Shown one piece after another: positions 34,101-64,000 of a DNA stretch of 64,000 bases. Numbering within the stretch: the stretch's first letter is position 1; each line of letters begins with the position of its first letter. The translations under genes were made by a program, and so were the position numbers. The notes below the pieces were generated by a model. That model was not told the DNA's origin and did not search any database. It saw only the letters and a program-made list of their open reading frames with translations. The DNA is from Beroe forskalii (taxonomy: Eukaryota; Ctenophora; Nuda; Beroida; Beroidae): NCBI GenBank assembly GCA_011033025.1, contig WFMF01000377.1, forward strand, positions 62,001 to 126,000, in the 5' to 3' direction.

Positions 34101-34227
34101 ACCTCTGTTCGCGGAGGTATTCAGGATCAAATACACGTTGCTGTGACAGAGCTTCCTTCTTCAGCTTCTTCTCCTCCTTCCTAACTTGCTTCATCCATAT
34201 CTTCTCTTTTTCTGTGAGGATGTTCAC
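25140..34227 (-). CDS. ASCC3: ASCC3, tandem Ski2-like RNA/DNA helicase (N-terminus missing)
   Basis: ASCC3 is the motor of the ASC-1/RQT complex, which splits collided ribosomes and works with ALKBH3 in alkylation repair. Twelve exons run 34227-34103, 33157-32866, 32630-32463, 32295-32061, 31873-31719, 31468-31182, 31018-30813, 30615-30381, 30225-30095, 29935-29705, 29159-28986 and 28785-25140, the last being a very large 3.6-kb exon. Cassette 1 has [24 protein letters not shown] and [10 protein letters not shown]; cassette 2 has [24 protein letters not shown] and [10 protein letters not shown]. Each is followed by a Sec63 unit. Roughly the first 300-350 residues of the family are not found upstream. 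Two places break frame by one base: the GGGG run at 28632-28635 and the exon 8 donor at 30381. The C-terminal tail (25140-25430) adds five PPG-F/L motifs and a basic/acidic end. Confidence 0.95.
25245..25420 (-). other. PPGΦ motif cluster in the ASCC3 C-terminal tail
   Basis: The tail after the second Sec63/FN3-like region reads LPPGF, NPPPGL, GPPPGL, NPPPGF and GPPPGL within about 60 residues. SMY2-type GYF domains, as in GIGYF1/2, bind PPG followed by a hydrophobic residue. The human ASCC3 sequence, as I recall it, ends soon after the conserved domain without such motifs. The tail is part of the same uninterrupted exon, so it is not an assembly join. Confidence 0.8.
28632..28635 (-). other. 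One-base frame break in ASCC3 at a C4 run
   Basis: Before the run the frame gives [11 protein letters not shown]; afterwards the conserved frame resumes as SILDRIERL one base later. Dropping one C restores an ungapped match in length to the family. In the genomic frame translation would stop about 35 codons later (28528). Confidence 0.8.
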
Positions 34228-36180
34228 CTGACGAGAATAAGGGGTTTTAAACTCTGGGGATTACGAAGTAACAGGACTCAATATCATACATTCAATACTG
34301 CAAATGGCCGAGTTTTGATGAACAGGGTTTTGCGATTGCTAGAAATTTGGGTGTCTTTCGTCTAGTGTATAACTGCGATAACGAACAACATATTTCATCA
34401 AGATGTGACAACGGACAAGTGACAACATATTTCATCAGGATTACACTACAACAATTAAAACCACCAGTTATCAACGACAATGAAAAGTGTTGTACATAAT
34501 GAGATCTGTTATGCACATTTCATCGAACATTGAGGTCATCATCTAAAATATCAGTTCATGAAATTAAAAGTGATTCAAGATTATCGCTGTCTTACAACAC
34601 GTCACACTTAGTTTTTGGGGGGATTGTAGCCCAAAAAAAACCAAAAAAAAAACAAAAAAAACCAAGCCCAAGATCCCAAATTTAGGGTAGGGCTTGGTTT
34701 TTAGATTTCATTTTTTGGTTTTCAGTTTTTGGTTTTTTGGGTTGGATTTTTGAACTTTTGGACATTTCACACAATGTGTTATTTGTGTTATTTACATGTT
34801 CTTATTGATACTCAATGGTTTCCAATCATTACAGATGGCTTAAATCACTATTTTAGGGACTTTATTAGCATCCGAGGAGCATTTTAAGAGCCTTCAGTGC
34901 TTTTGATAAGGTACAACGGAAAATCATAAGATAGCACGGGACCTTGGTCCAACAGTGATTAGAGAGGAACAGTAAAGGATCAAAGGTGTCGAATCAGACG
35001 ATACTGGTCTAAACAAGGTGCTCTGGCCACTCATTACCACGTAGGGGTTAGTCAATACTCGAGGTCCTTCAAAGGTCGCCCTTGGTTCACCAGGGCCGGA
35101 TGACGAAGGGCCAAGTTCACCAAGCGTTACATCGCATCTCAGAGCGAGATAAGGTCAGGGTGAAGGCTTCATGAAGAGGAGGTCAGACAAGTGTCACCAG
35201 AGGTTCAGAGAAGTGTTGCAAGGAGTCAACTGAGAGTCATAAGGGGCAGGAAAGGACCAACACGGCACCAGATGAAGGTCGCCAGTTGAAGCAATTTAAG
35301 AATTTAGCATTCTTGCTTCAATTATGATTGACAAAGGTCAGCCACAATGATCGCCAGAAGACCAGTTTGTAGGCATGTAGTCACCAAGCAATGATAAAGG
35401 CTTTATCAGTCAGCAAGGCTTGATTATTGATGCTCACATAAACCAATATGGATCCGATCAGGCAAGTGTCTTTAGCAGACTTCAGAGGGTTCTATGCTCA
35501 ACTACTACAGAATGGTTAAAATGCATCTTTACAGGGTTTCAGGATCAAACTGTTTGTGTACAATAGCATTGTCACATTGAAAGCAGCTGTCAAATTTTAT
35601 AATGGATGATGGCATTTTGCTCACTAGCAATCATCAAGTATTTTCTGTCAACATAACTTGGCATCGGTGGAAGTTTGCTCACAATGGATCTGTCTTTATA
35701 GCCTGGTCTGGTTTGTCTCAATTGAAGTAGATGGGCAATCCCAGCTCGTATCATAAGACACTCTACCCACCTTTGAAAAATGTGACCTTTAAAGCAGAGA
35801 TTTTCCGAACTCAGACAAGGGAAACGAGATATAATTGGTTGGATATACCATGCTAACCAGTACTCACTAGAGAATGACTATATGAGGATGACAGTCAATG
35901 AGGCGCAACTGATAAAGAAGCAATGCCAATGAAAACTCACATCTTTGTTTGGGCCTCGTTGGCAATCTTGATCGTTTTATTGTGATTCTCTTTGCTGTCT
36001 GTATGAGAATTACGTTTAGAAACACTGTGTTTATTCAAACATCTACAGTATAAACAGAAGCAACTATCATTACCTTTGCTGATTACATTGTAAATGATAA
36101 TAATCCATGGCTTTGTTTGCGAATCAAGGCTTCAGTTTTTTTAAAATCTTTTCTACAAATAGTACAACAAAAATATTAAA
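34228..36180. other. Non-coding stretch upstream of the first visible ASCC3 exon
   Basis: Remaining ASCC3 5' exons should lie in this direction but I could not identify them. A poly-A/poly-T hairpin with arms around ccaagccc...gggcttgg occurs at 34630-34750. The rest shows no gene. Confidence 0.5.
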
Positions 36181-37020
36181 ATTTGCTGAGATTTCTAATT
36201 TTCGCTCATGCAGGGGTATGAAAAAGGGGTTAAAACGGAGTTCCCTATAAAATATCTTGAGCAACTTTTTCTTGGTGCAACTTTTGACTGTAAACGACTC
36301 AGAAATGTGTCTCCAATCATGAAAATGGTCAATTTACCTGCAGTATAGAGCCAAATTTAGCAGTACCACTTTTTTTACTCCTTTGGCGCTTAGCGAAAAA
36401 GGGTTTTTGGGGATTATCTCGAAACGGTTTGAGATAACGACTTGAAACCTTGATCCGCCCCACTTAATGTGACCATTGCGCTCATTTTAGACTGGTGGTT
36501 GACCTCTCTATCTCAAAAGGAAGCGGAGATATCCCAATTTCAAATTTTCGCTTACGCGGGGTACGAAAAAAGGGGTAAAATGGGGTTCCTTTTGGAATAT
36601 CTTGGGCAACTTTTTCGGTGCAACTTTAGACTATATGCGACTCAGAAACGTTTCTACAATTACAAAAATGGTCAATTTGCCTGCAGTAGAGCCAAATTTA
36701 GCAGTACCACTTTTTACCCCTTTGTGCTTAGCGAAAAAGGGGTTTTTGGGGATTATCTCGAAAACGGTTCGAGATAACGACTTCAAACCTTGACCCGCCC
36801 AACCAAATGTGACCATTGCGCACATTTTAGACTGGTCGTTGACCTCTCTATCTCAAAAGGAAGCAGAGATATGGCCTCTTAAAGTTTTTACCCTACACGC
36901 GTGGGTAAAAAAGGTAAAAATCAAGGTTCCCCAAGCATTTTCTTGGGCAACTTTTTTTTGGTGGTTCTTGGGCCTATGGACTACCGAATTCCGTTCTAAC
37001 ATCTTTGGGAGGATTTAGTT
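36181..37020. repeat. ~350-bp tandem repeat, about two and a half copies
   Basis: Copies begin near 36190 and 36540 with a partial third near 36880. Shared landmarks are gaccattgcgc, cattttagactgg, gttgacctctctatctcaaa, gagccaaatttagcagtacc and gggattatctcgaaa. Short open frames inside are shadows of the repeat. Confidence 0.8.
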
Positions 37021-37380
37021 CACGGGGGGTTACAGCCTGGGGCAGATACATCCCTTACTATTGGGCTATCTCGATTTTTCATCGAGATATACGCGATTTT
37101 CTAAGGTACGGTGAAAAATCAATTTCAAAATTTTAGGAGAAAAACTTAAACGGGTGATATGTCAAGAACTGCAGCTTATCTTGAGATGAGACCGGTCAAA
37201 GTATGTTGTACTAAGGCGGAATTGTCTTATAGGCTATATGGGAAGTTGGTTTGAGCTTATTTGGGTGCTGTGATGACGTCATCAAAATCGCGTAAAACCA
37301 CTAAAATAGCGTATTTTGTGATAGAACGCTATTTTGCGCTACTTTTACATCTCCAACTCATAGAGTTTTCATCGGATTAT

Positions 37381-37593
37381 GTGGGTCCGAATAACGGGGG
37401 TCCGAATAACGGGGGTCCGAATAACGGGGGTCCGAATATCGGTGGTCCGAATAACGGGGGTCCGAATAACGGGGGTCCGAGTAACGGGGGTCCGAATAAC
37501 GGGGGTCCGAATAACGGGGGTCCGAATATCGGGGGTCCGAGTAACGGGGATCCGAAAAACGGGGGTCCGAATAACGGGGGTCCGAATAACGGT
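37381..37593. repeat. 15-bp minisatellite (gggggtccgaataac), about 14 units
   Basis: A nearly perfect array with variants aatatc and agtaac. The unit length is a multiple of three, so the plus strand reads a GPNNG repeat and the minus strand a PLFGP repeat, but there is no start, signal peptide or splice evidence. Confidence 0.95.
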
Positions 37594-37604
37594 GAAATAT
37601 GTAC

Positions 37605-37940
37605 TAGTGAAGCACGTGAGTTCACGCGGACGTTTTGTAGAAATTAGGGGATTTGAAGAAATTGATATTTACGCAGGATTTTCGACTTGATTATGTTGAA
37701 ATGAGTTTAAATACGACTAATGCACATGAAATTAGATCTGGTTGTCATATTTTAGCACGTGAGTACACACGGACGTTTTGTAGAAATTAGGGATTTGAAG
37801 AAATTGATATTTACACGGGATTTTCGACTTGGTTACGTTGAGATGAGTTCAAATACGACTAATGCACGTGAAATTAGATCTGGTTGCTATATTTCAGCAC
37901 GTGAGTACACAGGGACGATTTGTAGAAATTAAGACATATA
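37605..37940. repeat. ~145-bp tandem repeat, two full copies and one partial
   Basis: Marker agcacgtgagt followed by acgttttgtagaaatt occurs at about 37611 and 37755, and in diverged form at about 37898. The array abuts the 15-bp minisatellite. Confidence 0.8.
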
Positions 37941-37979
37941 TCAATTCTAGTAAATCCAAGTTAGAATAACTAAGTTTTG

Positions 37980-38110
37980 GACTTCCTCAGGGTGATTTAT
38001 GTGGGTTAGACTTGCGTGTGGGCTAGTAACGAGGGTTCGGACTACGTGAGGGCAAGTTACGTGGGTCCAAACTGCCTTTGGGCAAATAACATGGGTTCAA
38101 ACTACATACA
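37980..38110. repeat. ~32-bp degenerate repeat around gtgggt..gggcaa
   Basis: About four diverged units ending in forms such as gggttcggactacgtg, gggtccaaactgcc and gggttcaaactac. No coding potential is seen. Confidence 0.6.
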
Positions 38111-38120
38111 TCTGTCAAGA

Positions 38121-38270
38121 TATCACCACCAAAACCGTTGGACGGTTGGTCTAGTAACCCCCCGCGGGTTTGGATGTGACAACGGAACCTGAACAGAGAC
38201 AAAATGGGCTGATCACATCCAAACCAGCGGGGGGTTACTAGACCAACCGTCCAACGGTTTTGGTGGTGTA
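38121..38270. repeat. Long near-perfect inverted repeat (hairpin)
   Basis: The left arm (about 38121-38180) and right arm (about 38213-38270) are reverse complements over about 57 bp, including accgttggacggttggtcta and its complement tagaccaaccgtccaacggt, around a spacer of about 32 bp. It could be cruciform-forming or a hairpin element. No transposase gene is near. Confidence 0.92.
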
Positions 38271-38344
38271 TAATCGATATCAAATACTAAATACATAATT
38301 CCAAATTACACATACCAAGGCCACAGAGAGGGCCGGAGAAACAG

Positions 38345-39015
38345 GGAAGCGTCCCCACTCCCCCATGGCACCGAACAAGGAAGCGTTCCCATGGCACCGA
38401 GCCAGAAAGCGTTCCCATGGCACCAAGCCAGGAAGCGTTCCCATGGAACCGAGCCAAGAAGCGTTCCCATGGCACCGAGCCAAGAAGCGTTCCCATGGCA
38501 CCGAGCCAGGAAACGTTCCCATGGAACCGAGCCAGGAAGCGCCCCCATGGCACCGAGCCAAGAAGCGTTCCCATGGCACCGAACCAGGAAGCGTTCCCAT
38601 GGCACCGAGCCAGGAAGCGCCCCCATGGAACCAAGCCAGGAAGCGTTCCCATGGCACCGAGCCAGGAAGCGTTCCCATGGAACCGAGCCAGGCAGCGCCC
38701 CCATGGCACCGAGCCAGGAAGCGTTCCCATGGAACCGAGCCAGGAAGCGCCCCCATGGCACCGAGCCAAGAAGCGTATCCCATGGCACCGAGCCAGGAAG
38801 CGTCCCCATGGCACCGAGCCAGGAAGCGTACCCATGGCACCGAGCCAGGAAGCGTTCCCATGGCACCGAGCCAGGAAGCGTTCCCCATGGCATCGAACCA
38901 GAAAGCGTTCCCATGGCACCGAGCCAGGAAGTGTCCCCATGGTACCAAGCCAGGAAGCGTCCCCAATGGCACCGAGCCAGGAAGCGTCCCCCATGGCACC
39001 GAGCCAGGAAGCTTC
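38345..39015. repeat. 26-bp minisatellite, about 25 units, open in all frames
   Basis: Units are built on gcgttcccatggcaccgagc plus ccaggaa. Since 26 is not divisible by three, each strand's three frames translate the same 26-residue cycle, and the unit has no stop in any frame. The resulting 200-275-codon frames are therefore not evidence of coding. Each unit contains an NcoI-type ccatgg palindrome. Confidence 0.93.
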
Positions 39016-39278
39016 CCTTTTGCCATTTAACTTTGCTGCTCTGCGCAGGATATGTGAAATTTCACTTTGAAATAGCACCTTGAAATAGGCACCTTGAGTC
39101 CTTGAACGCAACGCAAGCTCAAGTTATAAAGAAGTTATATGTTCATTATGAATATATCTATCTTTCGATCTATTTATATTTATAATTGGTAAATTTCGAT
39201 AATGTTTCAAAACTATGAGGTTTCAATAAGTTCATGCACCAAATATTGATTATGTTATTTGAAAAAATAGCTTCGATC

Positions 39279-39782
39279 TCAATTTCTTGGCTTGAGGTAG
39301 AGGGTTTTCTTAGGAGGTCCTTGAGGTCTTCCAGGGCGCTCTTGAGGTTTTCCAGGGCGCTCTTGAGGTTTTCCAGGGCGCTCTTGAGGTTTTCCAGGGC
39401 GCTCTTGAGGTCTTCCATAGCGCTCTTGAGGTTTTCTATAGCGCTCTTGAGGTCTTCCATAGCGCTCTTGAGGTTTTCCATAGCGCTCTTGAGGTCTTCC
39501 AGGGCGCTTTTGAGGTTTTCCAGGGCGCTTTTGAGGTTTTCCAGGGCGCTCTTGAGGTTTTCCATAGCGCTCTTGAGGTTCTTCATAGCGCTCTTGAGGT
39601 TTTGCAAAGACAGGTTTGGTTCTTGTTTTCAGGGTAGCCACCCTGAGCTCCGTTTTGCAGGGTATACCAGGGGCACACCCCACTCCACGCCGTCCTGCCG
39701 GGGCTATGTTGCGGGAGGGAGCTTTTCCTGTAGCGTAGCTGCTTAGAACGCCGACCAGCAATAGGGACAAAGCGAAATGCAT
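39279..39782 (-). CDS. Secreted heptad-repeat protein, possible peptide precursor
   Basis: A 167-residue single-exon frame on the minus strand, not a family I recognise. It starts with a clear signal peptide (MHFALSLLLVGVLSSYATG) and continues with a basic region holding GRRG and two cysteines (residues ~35-45). It then has about 14 heptads of the form G-[KR]-P-Q-[EK]-R-[YP] (residues ~60-157) and ends KKTLYLKPRN. The DNA period is 21 bp, so reading frame is kept. A TATA-like box lies about 70 bp upstream. Repeated Gly-Lys/Gly-Arg could be amidation-cleavage sites releasing PQERY-amide-like peptides, as in invertebrate multi-copy neuropeptide precursors. Proline after the basic residue is unfavourable for usual convertases, so a basic structural or adhesive secreted protein is the main alternative. 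Confidence 0.65.
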   Translation of the reverse strand: MHFALSLLLVGVLSSYATGKAPSRNIAPAGRRGVGCAPGIPCKTELRVATLKTRTKPVFAKPQERYEEPQERYGKPQERPGKPQKRPGKPQKRPGRPQERYGKPQERYGRPQERYRKPQERYGRPQERPGKPQERPGKPQERPGKPQERPGRPQGPPKKTLYLKPRN

Positions 39783-39850
39783 GGTTCCGGTTGAGAGACA
39801 ACTAGAGAGATAACTTGCTGAAAATATGATTTCTTACAGCCCGCAGGGGG

Positions 39851-39856
39851 TTTAAA
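39851..39856 (-). promoter_or_regulatory. TATA-like box for the secreted repeat protein
   Basis: On the minus strand cctttttaaacc lies about 70 bp before the ATG at 39782. A start site about 30 bp downstream would give a leader of about 40 nt. This matches a short, highly expressed single-exon gene but is a weak motif by itself. Confidence 0.4.
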
Positions 39857-39860
39857 AAGG

Positions 39861-42800
39861 TTCCATCTGCTCATTTTCCTTTTACGGCGTTGCTGTACCC
39901 TGATTGGTTTATCATACTGCAAAGTGCTGGGATTGGTTCTTCTTAGTCTGATATCGCGTGTTTTCCAACTGACACCCAGATGTTCTGCTAGTCTTAATAT
40001 TTTAGTTCTTTAGCAGTGAAATTAACCATAGCTTCTTTTGTATTTCTCTAACGCATTTCAATTCAAAAAACTTTGCTGAGACTAACGAGACTTAGGCAAC
40101 TTTTTCTTTTAAAGTTTGAAGACTAATATCACCAAAAAACAATGATAAAAACAATGATATTAATGCTTAATAATGCGGACTCCATTGTAAAACATGGAGA
40201 CAATCAACATAACAATAGACTATAGACCTATAAAATAGCTATATCTAATATCAGGTTTGATAGCTTTGATTTCAAAGACTAACGCGACTTTTGCAACTAA
40301 TATCTTGATAGGTTTTTTAATATTTACTGTAAGGAAAATAAAAAATAATGCGTGTTGCTATATCATAGGAGATGCAGTCTTACGTCTTTCGCACAGTGAA
40401 CTTTTCGGCAAAACAAAATGCTTAATGATTTGGACCCCAATGTTGTAGACAATTTACAACATTTTAAAACAATGTCAATAGATTAATAGACCTCATGAAG
40501 AAAATAGCAATATATCAGGTTTGATAGCTTTGACTGAAGAGACGAACACGACTCTTGCTACTAATAGCTTGAAAAGTTTTTTCAATATTTAAAAAAAGTT
40601 TTAAAAAGATTACCATGCGCGTTGCTCCATTACCGCAGATGCAGATTTCACGTTTTTCGCGCATTGAATTTTCAATATACCAATGTAACAATATAACAAA
40701 TTAAGGGGGTTCACCCCTCATATTTTGGAAAGCACGAATTTGAGATATGAGTTGGCCAGGATGGCCAGGGCGTGTACCAATTTTTTGACGGTGGTCTCGA
40801 GTCCATAGGTCCAACATTGCCCATGTGACGCTTAAGGAGCAAAAATATGACGCTTAAGGAGCAAAAATGGCGTCTATAAAATTGAAATTTTACCAGTAGG
40901 AGATAGAGCTTAGCTTTTGCCAAAAACTATAGAAAACAACCAAAATCGCTTGGTGTAGAATTTGTCCACATTTAGAGCCAATTTGAGCCGGATTTGACTG
41001 GACTATTGTCTTATTGTGTCAATTGTCTTGCACAGCAACCACATACAGGTCATAGCTCGGTTGTATGACAGTATACCAAATACCAATGACACCCCTGGCG
41101 GAGTGGCTGACCCATGCTGCTGGCCAGCCAGGTACCATTGGTAAGGTACCATAAAAGATACCATACCAGGTAAAAGATAATGAAGTCCTACTATTTGTTG
41201 TGCCCAATACATTGCCTTCATTAATCAGATCCTACTGTCCTGGGTATATCTGATGGTAGGTACCAACCCCTCCACTCTCATCCTTGTATATGTACCTAAT
41301 ACCAGAATACCTATCTGATGTACACAAATCACTGTGTCTATTGTATTTGTGTATTGTCTATGTAGCGTCTTACTACCTTCGAAGACACGGATATTGCACA
41401 GTCCCTCCTTCTTTGTCCTCTGCACTTGGCAAAACATTGTTTACTGTATGCAGGAAAATACTAGGTGATATTCTTGTTGTTTGCGTATTATAATAGCTTA
41501 ATAGGGGTTTGCCAGTGCAAGGCATTAGTATACTTTCATACGACCCGATGTACATACTTTTTTGAAATCGGATAGATCACAGATATTGTGAAAATAGTAA
41601 AATAATTCGGGTATAAAATCAAAGCAGTAAGAACAATACTAAACGGTACTAGCGCCCAATTACATTACCACTATCCTGATGAAGTGGTCGAATGATTGTT
41701 AATCTCTTAATTTAGATTAGATCAGGCAGCGGTTTTTGGATCCAATGTTGAGCTGTGTGTTCACAGTCTTCTCAGGCTCTTCATATAGATGCTGTACTGC
41801 CATGACATTATGTGAGGATTCCTTGCGTCATAATATGTGGGAAATATATAACTTTCAGCGGTCTCTCGCAATATTCTACTATTCTCTGTGATATTCAATA
41901 AACCTACTCGGACCATCTTGACTTTTCCCTTTCACCATCTCTACATTATGTATGAGACATAGCTTACATATTCCATTGTTATGGGGGGTATGCAGACGCT
42001 GTGCCTTTCTCAGCTTCAATACTCAGACCTATGCACAAATTTCTATTTGTGATAAAATATAGTGCTCGTGTTACACTGTAACTCGTAACACTTGAGTTCA
42101 AGTTGTCGCTTCACAGTGAAAGAATTTTCCATGATCACGCATATTATGGAAGGCATCTTGTTAAAGTCTCGTAGATGTGGTTAACTAAAAATAGTTTCGG
42201 ACGAAGTTATTCAACCGATGAAGCATGAATATTGAGAATATCTGGCACAACTTCTTTCCAACTTCCATCTGATCGACGGATATCAATCGCCGTCTAGTCA
42301 ATTAGTGAGTCTCGACTCTCTCGACTCTCTCCCGAGGTTGAAATGACCTTGTCACAGCGTTACGGGAATGGTATAACAACGTCAAAAAATCACCACCGTA
42401 ACAGGTAACTCTGACTGTAACTAGGTCGGTTGTTCGTTAGATAGCCACTTATACTCTCATTAAATTCACTTACGACTATCAATTAATATTTTATAAACGC
42501 TATATTTGCTTTATCGAAATCGAAAATATGCAATTGACGAGGTTATTATAATTGACCAATGGTGTGCTTAGCATACCCATTAGCACCTAATTAGCCGTCG
42601 ATTAGGCAGGAATTTTCCTGCTCAAATCAAAATTGCATTTTTCATTTTCGTTGCCGTTTGCCCATTTGCCTCGTTTTCGGGGCTTATTCACTGAATTATT
42701 TACTTATTAGGGCCAGAAGAGATAATCTTTGTTGTTCATCTGTTAACATGTTTGATTCTCGCCAAGTTTACTATAGCTGAATTTATTGAATTCAGAAACC

Positions 42801-44768
42801 CAAACCGACCTTAGAAAGGCTTGATTGAAAAGTAAATTCAATTTACCTTTGATGACTTTATCCTCACTGGCTGAGTGACGCGAGGTGGCGTAGGGTGGCA
42901 ATGTATAACTGGGCAGCTGCATAATATGATCTTCAATTGTACTATTAAGGTATTGTCCCAAATTGAAACAATAATTCATGTCATATTGTCATAATCCTGG
43001 TGGATGTTGGGGCAGCATAATACCTAATTTTGCTATTGGATTTCGTTAACATTGTTAATAATCCAACATAATTTGACCAGTGGACAACTTCCTTAGATAT
43101 TGGTATGTAGCTAAATCACTCGGGCATAGCATAGCAACACCCCAGCCTTTATTTTCATCGAGTCAAATTACATACTTACTAACTTTAAAGTCAAAGAAAA
43201 TATGTTTTAAGTGTTGAAACATTCAATAGCGAAGTTAACGTCCATCTAAAATTGCATGCTACAGCAATTACTGTGAAAGATTCTTGTCATGATCCCATAG
43301 TTTTTACGCTAATGTGATCCAAATTCTTCAATTTATGCCAACTTCATAATTATTCAAAATTATATACAGTAGGGGTAAGCAGGTTCCGTCTAGGATACCC
43401 ACGAAGTTTTTTGCCTATTGGTCCGTCAAAGTGCTAAATATTGTCATCACATTTACCTTAAGCTTCAGCAGTCTGTACACAAAATCTTGTGATATTGCCG
43501 AATTGCCACGCTCGATTTTTGCTGAGTGTTTTTTGGGGGTTGACCCTCAATTTTGCTTTTTTAAAGTAAAATTGAGGTAATTTTCCAAAAATCAGAGAAA
43601 ATTATGCAGTTTTCCGATTTTCTCCTGCAGCAACCGTGCTTATAGAGTTATAGGTAGAAGTGGACCTTCTAAATTAAATTTGTTCCCCCGGCATTTCAGT
43701 TCGGTAGCCATGTACTTTGCTGTATTCGCTGTATTTGTGTATATTCACTTTAACAAATCGTCTTCTTGATATAATAATCAGTCTCCTTGATCTGTCATCA
43801 AATTGTTGTAGCGCAGTATCTCAGTCGATTGAATTCAGCTTCAGTATACCGAACTTGCCGTAGACGTATTCTCCAATTTGCTGTTTGTTCAATTTAATCA
43901 ATTCTGGCTGTTTTTGTAATAAGAAATGATATTTAATATTTATTACTTATCGAAATGCCACCATCATGAGGTTTATTCGTTGTGATGGAATCTTTGGAAG
44001 ACTTGGCAGCAATTTCGTAGCTGTACCGTCGTAAGATTGCGTCAAAGAATCACCACAATTAGTCTTCTTGCTATTGCAGCGTATTAACTCAATCCGGATT
44101 CCGGAATTCATTGACTTAAACATTCTATTATTAACGTTTTAATAGTTACGTTAAAATAACCACAATGGAGTGTTAAACTTGCTCCATTCCTTAGCATCTT
44201 GATAATCGCAAGCAAACTGTACATGTGGTATCTTTTCACATACAGACTTTGTCGTTATTTAGCTGCGTCAATCTTTTCTGATCTCCGGATGGAACAAGCT
44301 TGATGAGTACTTTGGAATTGTAAATTTTGTTAGTAGAATCGTTGCTGGCTTTCTTGATTTCTTAATTTCATTCGTTATTCGTTGATAAATTCATCTATTG
44401 CTTGTTTTTGAGTTAAAATTTTGATTGATTCTTGTTATCATCAATATAAAGGGGAGGGAGGGGTGGCCAGGCCTGATATTTTGGGAAAAATAATTTCAAG
44501 ACAATGGTTGACCCAAAGGGTACAGTGGACCAACCTTTTCGGCTAGGGTGAATCATTATGTAAAATTTAGTTTTCCAAAATGTCAGGCTTGAACCCCCTA
44601 TAAGTGGAAAAATGATCAATTTACTTAAAGTTATATCTCTTTTGGTTTAGATCGATCAACCGCTAATGTGAGCTACTGAGATCACGGAACATCTCCCGAT
44701 ATACAAACCGAATTTCATCGAAAGAAAGAGAGTACCCCACCACCGATTGAGTGGCAATAGCATGAGCA
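39861..44768. other. Gene-poor stretch
   Basis: About 4.9 kb of AT-rich DNA without a supported gene. Three loosely similar blocks near 40030, 40260 and 40500 share a tttgatagctttga-like motif and agactaacg. Near 41090-41170 there are several ggtacc palindromes. A minus-strand segment at 42847-42979 is open and ends at a GTAAAT donor, but no acceptor fits it. Confidence 0.4.
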
Positions 44769-63933
<19,165 letters not shown>

Positions 63934-64000
63934 TGAAGTTTAAATCTCGCTTTTGAGCCTTTTTTCCTGTATCAAAATTAAAATTTCAATCTAGAACCTT

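Noticed and set aside
36469..37018. Plus-strand frames of 60-100 codons
   Set aside because: Inside a ~350-bp tandem repeat with frame-shifting differences between copies.
37261..37690. GPNNG / PLFGP repeat protein
   Set aside because: A 15-bp minisatellite read in frame; both strands are equally open and flanks are not coding-like.
38280..39111. Long open frames on both strands (up to 274 codons)
   Set aside because: They come from a 26-bp repeat without stops. All frames give the same peptide cycle and no start context or signal peptide supports translation.
39170..39746. Coiled-coil-like LKSALEN repeat (minus) and RFSRALL repeat (plus)
   Set aside because: Alternative frames of the same 21-bp repeat as the secreted protein at 39279-39782, which alone has a signal peptide and a TATA-like box.
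42847..42979. Possible ASCC3 N-terminal exon (contains YLNST and ends at a GTAAAT donor)
   Set aside because: The short similarity is tempting, but no acceptor lies upstream in frame and the exit phase does not fit the exon at 34227.

Overview
The window is animal nuclear DNA. Its genes are split by GT-AG introns, encode metazoan-type proteins (coatomer zeta, UBE3D, TRMT11, eIF5A, ASCC3, a CaM-kinase-kinase) and lie among minisatellites, hairpin elements and a decayed non-LTR retrotransposon. The intron-rich but fairly compact left half and the unfamiliar HEPN-like gene family suggest a non-vertebrate, probably marine, animal. I cannot name the species.

Layout. 1-3570: COPZ and most of UBE3D (minus strand), a ~97% copy of 19402-23330. 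3898-3997: assembly gap. 5535-6851: the first four exons of TRMT11, whose catalytic exons are not present. 7449-10233: three tandem intronless paralogues with a HEPN-like R-N-x-x-A-H motif. 10.4-16.9 kb: satellites and palindromes. 16.9-19.4 kb: no gene seen. 19439-23574: the second COPZ-UBE3D pair. 24208-24681: eIF5A. 25140-34227: ASCC3, twelve exons, N-terminus missing. 34.2-39.0 kb: tandem repeats and a long inverted repeat. 39279-39782: a small secreted heptad-repeat protein with its own TATA-like box. 39.9-44.7 kb: no gene seen. 44769-63913: a CaMKK-type kinase on the plus strand, running off the right edge. Its 11.4-kb first intron holds the retrotransposon remnant and a duplicated repeat.

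Theme. ASCC3 acts in disassembly of collided ribosomes, eIF5A in translation elongation, TRMT11 in tRNA methylation and UBE3D in ubiquitin ligation. The shared translation theme may be chance, since animal neighbours need not be functionally linked.

Most interesting points: (1) the ASCC3 tail carries five PPG-hydrophobic motifs of the kind bound by GIGYF-type GYF domains, suggesting direct recruitment of the 4EHP-GIGYF repressor to collided ribosomes; (2) a three-gene HEPN-like family I do not recognise; (3) two introns (COPZ copy 2 intron 3 and a CaMKK intron) lack a GT donor and are flanked by short direct repeats, so the expected mRNA is still defined; (4) a signal-peptide protein with about 14 heptads, many ending Gly-Lys or Gly-Arg, which could be a peptide precursor; (5) two one-base frame breaks in ASCC3. 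The COPZ/UBE3D duplication lies next to an assembly gap and could be a misplaced second haplotype.
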